From: Blasia pusilla | Taxonomy: Eukaryota > Marchantiophyta > Marchantiopsida > Blasiales | Length of the DNA stretch: 64,000 nucleotides | NCBI GenBank assembly: GCA_050084515.1 | Contig: CM114271.1 | Coordinates: 39,246,001-39,310,000, forward strand | Reading direction: 5' to 3' | In this document: piece after piece, positions 57,636-64,000 of the stretch | Layout of the letters: every line of letters starts with the position of its first letter | Position numbering within the stretch: position 1 is the first letter of the stretch | Translations under genes and position numbers: made by a program | The notes under the pieces: model-generated | What the model saw: the letters and a program-made list of their open reading frames with translations, nothing else | What the model was told of the DNA's origin: nothing | The model's database searches: none

Positions 57636-60600
57636 GAGAATCCAATCACCATAATTGCGGAGGACGAATGGAGAATGCCACGCACCGCTTATCGGAAAGA
57701 TCAGTACCTTCTAATTCTTCGCGCGCTCCTTCCACCTGAAACACAGGACGTTCACTAGCGTTGAGACTCATGACACATCTCTGAATTTCTGTTGCTCTTC
57801 CAACAGCAACTGAAGCTGGCGTGAGGAGCTATTACTTCAATCGTTGTAGGTGAATAACAACTCAACCTATCTGTACAGTGAAGATGATTTCATCTTCAAT
57901 TGTGGAATGTGTCCATTACGAGAGGTTGCCGAGCAAAATAGATAATTGGTACAGTCATAATTCAATATGTAAGCGAAAGAGATATGCGAGTCAGCTCTTG
58001 ACAGGCTCAGTTTTCTAGCCTCCCAACTCAGATACTCTGAGATCTGCAAAGGAAAACCTCACTTCACTACACTGTACTGCCGCCGAGTAGGATAAGAAAT
58101 ATTTATTTTTGGGGACCGGCCTGGAAAATCGTCATACGCGCCCTCAGCGTCTGAGACGAAGCCTTTCTCCGAGAGATCAATGTGCACCGGCAACCTTGGA
58201 ACTCCGCTCTTGCCGATGAACGGACTGCCAGATCTCCCTCATCCTCCCAACGGTTAGATGCCTTAAACGCACCAACTTTGGCCACCCGGTGGAGGGAGAG
58301 AGAAGCAATAGGATGTTCATAGTTCGCCAGTACCCATTTTCGCTTCTCTGCGTATGCTCGTCCGTCGCGAGGGAGAGAAAGCATGCGAAAGAATGATCGA
58401 TAACAGCAAAGAATGCCGTGTTCTCACGGGATTGGCAAGATCTGCTTAGACTCCGGGTTCGGGCTTCCGCCACGCGTGGGCCCGCTGAAGGAGAAGAAAG
58501 GGCGTCGAAGAACCAGATCAGAGCTCCCTGGGGCCGTGCCGATGGGGGTGGCGGGGTGCCCGTCGAATGACTGCGGAAGCGCCGCATTCGGCCCATTGTG
58601 ACACACTGCACGTACACAATTTGACAGTGCACCTGCTACTTCGTACCGATAGACGAAGATCTTCAGACTTTCTCTGTCCTCCTTCTGCGCCCTCTGGTTC
58701 TTGACAGGGCTCTCACCTGTGTAGGAATCACTCCGCGCTTTCTCTTCTACCTTCTCTCAGGTAAATGACCTACTCCGTGTGATTGCCCTCAACAAGCGCG
58801 ATTTCCGTCTATTCTTTACGGGATCACGAATGGCAGGAAAAGGGGCCGATAGCCGGTAGGGGCGGGAATGTTCACAATTTCAGGACGTGTTCAGGGTTAC
58901 ATTTTGGGACGGTAACCCATGTGAACTAACGCAGTTCAGTGAACCTCGTTTGCAATCCACTTGGATCTTACGGATCTACCTCTCCTGTGTGCTCTTCCCG
59001 GTTGTCAATCGATGTGAAGATTCACCATCTCGGTGGTACTAGTATCGATATTGTTTGTCTGTATGCTTCGTAGATGTGATGACATAAGAAGATTTTATTT
59101 TTTCGCAGGATGTGGCAGAGTTAGAATACTTTCCCGGTTGGTCTCTTTCTTCAGAGTCTCAGAGTCTGCTCCCGTTTGCACGAATGTCAGCAACCTAGAC
59201 GCCGGACCTGATCTTTTCACTGGCTTTTCTCCGCATAGTGTCGCATGACCGTTCAAGGCTTGAAGAAGAGGGTACACAGAGAATCCTGTCTCGTGCAGGA
59301 TTTCCGTTGAGCTTTGTCGCTTAAGGACTGGTTTGGAGGAACTTTTTGAAATGCTAACTCTCGATCGCGCTCTCCTCAATGTAAGCCCTACATTAAGGCT
59401 GTGAGTGAGTGGTCAGCTCTTTTCTGTAGATCCGCAGATGAAAATCTCCCCGCTATCTCGTTGAACGATCACAATTAGTTTTCTTACATGATTCTCCTAT
59501 TTAGACCATTTGGCAAAATATCACGCACTTCCGTTGCTGCTTTAAGGGAACCGCGCGTCGTTATTCAGGCTTCTCTCCGAACTTTGTAGAAGGATGTTTG
59601 TATATGATGGTGTAATAAACATCTCGGTTGAAACTCAAGCACTCCTTTTCTTCTGTAACCTATCACGCTGGTCGTAACCAGAGGTAGCACCTCGGGGATT
59701 TGCCCACAAGGATCAATCGCTGCGTGGAGTTCTGGGAATGCAAAGTGGTAAGGACCTTTACAATAATTAGATCTGCTCCTGAGCTCTTGGACGAGACGCC
59801 AAATCATCATCCTACGCACTGCTGGAAAACAAATGTTTACTGGCAGTTGTGTTTGTAATGTGATTTACCGTTCCCAAAAGGCTTTTGTATGATGACTAAA
59901 TTCTTGTTTCTGTGGACAGGTGGTTTATACTTCAGCTTGAAGGTCCGGGAGGCCGATGGATAGAGTGTTTGACGTAGACCTCGAGCTCTTCTCGGATCTT
60001 GACATTTGACCCGAGTCTCCTCATCAAAACTGGTCACCAACTTGACTTTCGTGAGTAATTTAATTCTTGGCCTTTTAAGGAGCCAACCCTAGATTAGAGG
60101 ACGGGCGTATCTCCGATCTGTTGTAACAACTCTGTAATGTGTAATGGGTGATTCTGGACAAGTAACGGATTCTGTCAGTAGTCCTTCCTATTGTTCAGCG
60201 ACCATGAATACTGAGCATTGGGGATGGCAACGGATAAGCCTGCTTTACCCCTCACATGGGTGGAAGCGGATGAGGAAACACAACTTTTATGGCCGATGTA
60301 CCCACTGCAAGGGTTGAACCCAAGGCCACTTTACGTGTGCAATTCGACTCCAATTCAGTTTGTTGGGGAAAGACCTGCTGGAGCGCAACCTGGCGTTCTA
60401 AGGAAATGTCCACAGAAGCAAGGCTGAAGGCCATCAAGAAATGGGAATGGAAAACTCGTTGGAATTCTCCGGATAAAGTGTGAATGAGGACTGTGCAGTT
60501 GTTCATCAAGGGTTCTATATGAATATCTCGTGCTGCTAGAAGCGCCAAAAGAAGAGCTGTTCAAGTAGGCAGCCATGTCAGAATCATGTTGAGATGTTCT

Positions 60601-60910
60601 AGCGAACATTTTCAGGGGTGAGGAAAGGGAGAGGAGCAAAATAGAACTTCATGCATAGAATTAGGAAGCATGTTTCATGGACGCGGAAGAGTGTATGTGG
60701 CATTGAGATTAGATTGACATGTCTTGACGTCTCACAGCATCCCAGTGTAGGGAACTTTGTTACAAGTTTTTGTCTGGCTTAAAAAAGTCCCTCTGAATGA
60801 TGAAAAGTAATATGGAACTCTCTGTGGTTGTTTACAGGCTAGGAGTGGAGATCGCTTTTGTTGAGGCTTCTGGATTTCTTTTATTGCAGAAGCTGATCGT
60901 GTATGCTGAT
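56696..60910. other. Upstream region of the RhoGAP gene, no gene recognised
   Basis: 56800-57480 is GC-rich with overlapping open frames on both strands (56762-57202 minus, 57194-57472 plus). 58100-58640 is similar. None resembles a known family. 60218-60550 has open frames on both strands and a stretch (MSTEARLKAIKKWEWKTRW, 60403 onward) that might be a decayed exon, but I cannot assign it. 5' non-coding exons of the RhoGAP gene may lie here. Confidence 0.4.
57601..57631. repeat. (GA)15 microsatellite
   Basis: An uninterrupted GA dinucleotide run of about 30 bases, in GC-richer gene-free DNA. GA/CT runs of this kind are common near plant promoters and leaders. Confidence 0.9.
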
Positions 60911-63900
60911 ATGCCGCCATCTGCAGCAGCTGAATGGCGTGGAAAGGCTGGTGGTTTTTTTTCATCCTCAAGTGAGCTTTCCTGAACTCGTCCTAGCCCA
61001 GATGTTTTCATTGGAAGCAAGGCACTGATAACCTAGAAGAATCTACAAGGCGGATCATTGGTCGAGCTAATCACACCAAGAATGCATGTGGAGAAGGATT
61101 TCTGTAATGTGGTTACTGCAACTTTGTAAGTTGGTTCAATATGGACCGGAATGCCTCATTACAGTATACCACAGGGATTGTTATGAATTCAAACTATGAG
61201 GAGTGGAATTCAAGCACCTGCACTAGTGGCGATCAGTATCAGAACACAAGAGCACAGTTTCTGACATTGGAAACTGCTTCAAGGTCACCTCTGTCTGTTA
61301 TGTGTTGGCCTCAAAATAGATGTACACCATTGAAAGATGAGCAGATCTCAGTGGACAGAAGCTACCCACCTAAAAATATTAACAAGGAGCTTTGTATGGC
61401 AGGCATAAAACTTAGGCAGGCAACACAAGTTGCAGGGTCGGTTGTAGGGGATGTGGCAAAAACTGCTGGATCAAGTGTGGCAGGGGCTGCTGAGCGAGCA
61501 GGCTCAGTTGTTCGTGCCCGATGGTCTCTTCTGCAGTTGCAGCAGCAACAAACACAAGATACTTCATCACTGCAAGATCGTCCCTCAGTGCAAGAACGTT
61601 GGCGAACAGCCAGCTTGATGTTGAAGAAGGGCTTACAGGACACAAAAGAATTGGCTACAGTAGGCTTTTTGGATACCAAGGAGAAAGTTACGGTTGGTCT
61701 GGTGGAAACTAAAGAGAAGCTAGCAGTTGGAAAGACCAAAGTTGAAGAGGTGTGCCACAATTCTGACAGATTCTGACATAGTACTTCTGATAGATATACC
61801 TAAACTCCTGGTCATCTTCTTGAATCAAAATACATTCAGCTGTGGACGAGGCTAAGGGTCGATTACACCTTGTGCTAGGTGACATGTATGTTTTCCTTGT
61901 GTAGACGAGTTCTTCATGTCCTTACTTCTAAATTTGTCATGTCTTTAAGGGTAGATTGGAGATTTTCCTCAGAGTGCCGTTGAAGCCAATCAAGATCCAA
62001 GTTGACAAGGAATCTGGAGTATCTTATATGCCAGAGTTGGTATAACTGGGCCCAGTCACCCGCCAAATGTCTATATCCTGCCTACCTAAATTCGTCATGT
62101 GTTGAAAGGTTAGGATGGAAATCTTCCTGAGATTGCCGTTGAAGCCTAGTAGGATCCATCTTAGCAAGGAATCTGAAATTCTATTTCGCATTCCAGAGTA
62201 AGTGGGGGCGAAGCACCTGCCAAATATCAACATCCACCCTACGTATTCTTGCTCCTGATCAGACTTGCAATTAAAGTTAGAAAGGGATTTGTGCAAGGGA
62301 CCACCAGACTGCCAAATCTTGGATTATAGACCTCATAGACCTGATTGTTCTGACTGAGGGCTCCCAATATGTCTGCCGGTCTTGCAGGCGGCACGGAAGG
62401 CAGCACAACGTAGCAAGACCATTATTGCAGACTGGCGCCAAAAGGTAGGGTGATTTACAGCCAGTTGGAGGTGGAATTGGTTTTGCACTTTGATGAATTC
62501 CTTACTATGTCATTTGCATATTATCGAAGCTACGAAAAGTTGTACTACAGAGATTCCTTTCTCTTGTAGACCCTTACTAACTACACTTGTAGACTACTCA
62601 CTAACCATATTTGTTTATTGTGGTTCACAGGGTGCTGGTGGCAAGGGTGGTAAGTATCAACCTTAATGTGTTTCATGTCTGAGGGGTTCTTGGTGATTGA
62701 ACCTTACTTGCTCCCATCGCCTTTGTCTTGAGGCCACAAAGGTGTGGAATATCCTGATGTAGCGATGGAGCCCCTAAAGAATTAAGAGTGGGAGACTTCC
62801 AGTTGTAGAGCTTGCACCAAAGCTATATGGGTCATAGACATTCCAGATGGAAGTTTTACTCTGAGGGGGGTGACCAGGAGAAACCAGTTTTAAGAATAAT
62901 CTGAAAGAATATATTGAAAACTTTTGGGTTACTTTTAGATGGTCCGATCTTCATTTAAGATTTTCAACACTTCATGCATGTTGACTTCTTACCATCATCT
63001 TTTGTAATAGAGTTCCATTTCTTGAATATATCCCAAGAAAATCATATCAAATCCACAGTGCTTACAGTGATGTGTTCCTGTAAAAAGTACTCTTCTTGAG
63101 GTTGACCTACCTTTTTATTCTTGTTTCGTTTCAGTGTTTGGGGTACCACTGGAAATTCTTGTGCAGAGGCAAAAGAGTACCAGACCCATCCCCTCCATCG
63201 TCATCAAATGCGTTGATTTCTTAGTCATGTCAGGTGAGGAGGTGTCCTTTGTCTGTTGGATTTAAATAGCTAAGATTGTGTGGTACCTTGAGCTGGAAAC
63301 TTTGTCCAAAGGTATGTGGGATGACAGGGTGATGAGCTGAATGTTTCAGTTTTCACTGTTACTGAATGCAAACTCTTTTCTTGCAGGATTGAATGCGGAG
63401 TACATCTTCAAGAAAGATGGAAATCATCGAGTGGTGGACCGGCTTATTGCTTCTTTGAATGAAGGTGACATTACATCATTCTCTAATAGATGTTCTGCTT
63501 TGTGAGTATGAGTAGGGCTTTCTTCAGGAAAGAAGATTCATTCTCCTTTTGTGTTAGAAAAAGCTTAAGCATCACAGGAACAATCTTCATGGCTTTACCT
63601 TCATCGTCATTGAAGGAAGTATCTTTGAGTTGACGTGCTCAGGGATTTCCTTATCATGAATAAACTCTGCTATTGACTGTTTTTTCAGAACTTCAACACT
63701 TATCAATTGACATTAGGTCTGACAGAAGTGAGGGTATGAATGCTGCAGACCCTACTACATCAGTGCAAGGGGCAAGCCCAATTGATGTGGCAGCTTTGTT
63801 GAAAGCGTTTCTGCACATGCTGCCAGAGCCTCTCTTAATGTTCGAGCAGTATGATGCCTTCGTTAGTGCTCGTGGGAATGTTGTGAGACTACGCCAGATA

Positions 63901-63990
63901 GTTTCGGCACTTCCTCCAGCAAACTACTTTACTTTGGAGTGTCTTACAGCTCTGTTGTTGCGCATCAGCCAAAAATCAACTGTCAATAAG
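60911..63990 (+). CDS. RhoGAP family protein, At5g61530-like (3' end outside window)
   Basis: Seven exons lie in the window: 60911-60971, 61403-61749, 62388-62444, 62631-62649, 63135-63233, 63387-63464, 63689-63990. All phases agree; the frame continues past the window. The start MPPSAAAEWRGKAGGFF corresponds to the family N terminus (tryptophan then a Gly-Phe-Phe-Ser-Ser-Ser run). Exon 2 encodes an amphipathic, repeat-like region (IKLRQATQVAGSVVGDVAK; DTKE and ETKEKLAVGK repeats), likely helical. The RhoGAP domain begins VFGVPLEILVQRQ and includes PIDVAALLKAFLHMLPEPLL and TALLLRISQKSTVNK. RhoGAPs stimulate GTP hydrolysis by Rho/ROP GTPases. At the arginine-finger position (GLNAEYIFKKDGN) a lysine is present, as I recall for the Arabidopsis relative. 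Activity as a GAP is therefore uncertain; it may act as a binding module. Confidence 0.88.
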
Positions 63991-64000
63991 GTGGGCATTT

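Noticed and set aside
61141-61402. Open frame upstream of exon 2 of the RhoGAP gene as a coding start
   Set aside because: The segment from 61141 has no family resemblance, while the exon at 60911-60971 gives the conserved N terminus and fits in phase with the acceptor at 61403.

Overview
The window is nuclear DNA from a streptophyte plant, most likely a bryophyte or another early-diverging land plant. The reasons are four intron-containing genes of plant families with GT-AG introns, long intergenic stretches, and nested Ty3/gypsy-type retroelements. The species is not determined, and 'bryophyte-like' is inference.

Layout. (1) 1-4336: decayed repeats and AT-rich DNA, then a GC-richer upstream region. 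(2) 4337-13564 (+): a complete nine-exon gene for a PTM/DDP-type DDT-PHD chromatin protein (2166 aa by my splice model). (3) 15044-19053 (-), convergent with it: a complete six-exon SPX-RING ubiquitin ligase of the NLA/BAH1 type (359 aa), whose last two exons are too short to stand out as open frames. (4) 20820-37678: about 17 kb of nested and rearranged retroelements. Two LTR families (called L1 and L2 here), two halves of an L1 gypsy element, and two damaged copies of a second element (called E) can be recognised. Between protease and reverse transcriptase, element E carries a degenerate C5-cytosine DNA methyltransferase domain. A PHD-finger remnant lies nearby. (5) 37679-41756: AT-rich spacer, then a GC-rich promoter-like stretch with ABRE-type sites. 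(6) 41757-46749 (+): a three-exon gene for a secreted ferritin-like desiccation-related protein (PCC13-62 family, 394 aa). (7) 46750-60910: mostly gene-free, with a solo L1 LTR that has a perfect target duplication, tandem repeats and a 26-bp perfect hairpin. (8) 60911 to beyond the right edge (+): a plant RhoGAP related to Arabidopsis At5g61530, of which seven exons lie in the window.

The four host genes share no obvious pathway: chromatin remodelling, phosphate/nitrate transporter turnover, desiccation response and small-GTPase control. The most unusual content is the methyltransferase-bearing retroelement family. One copy keeps the catalytic Pro-Cys motif. The other has lost it by deletion but keeps the flanking motifs. 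Splice sites were placed by reading frame, GT-AG signals and family resemblance. No RNA or database evidence was available.
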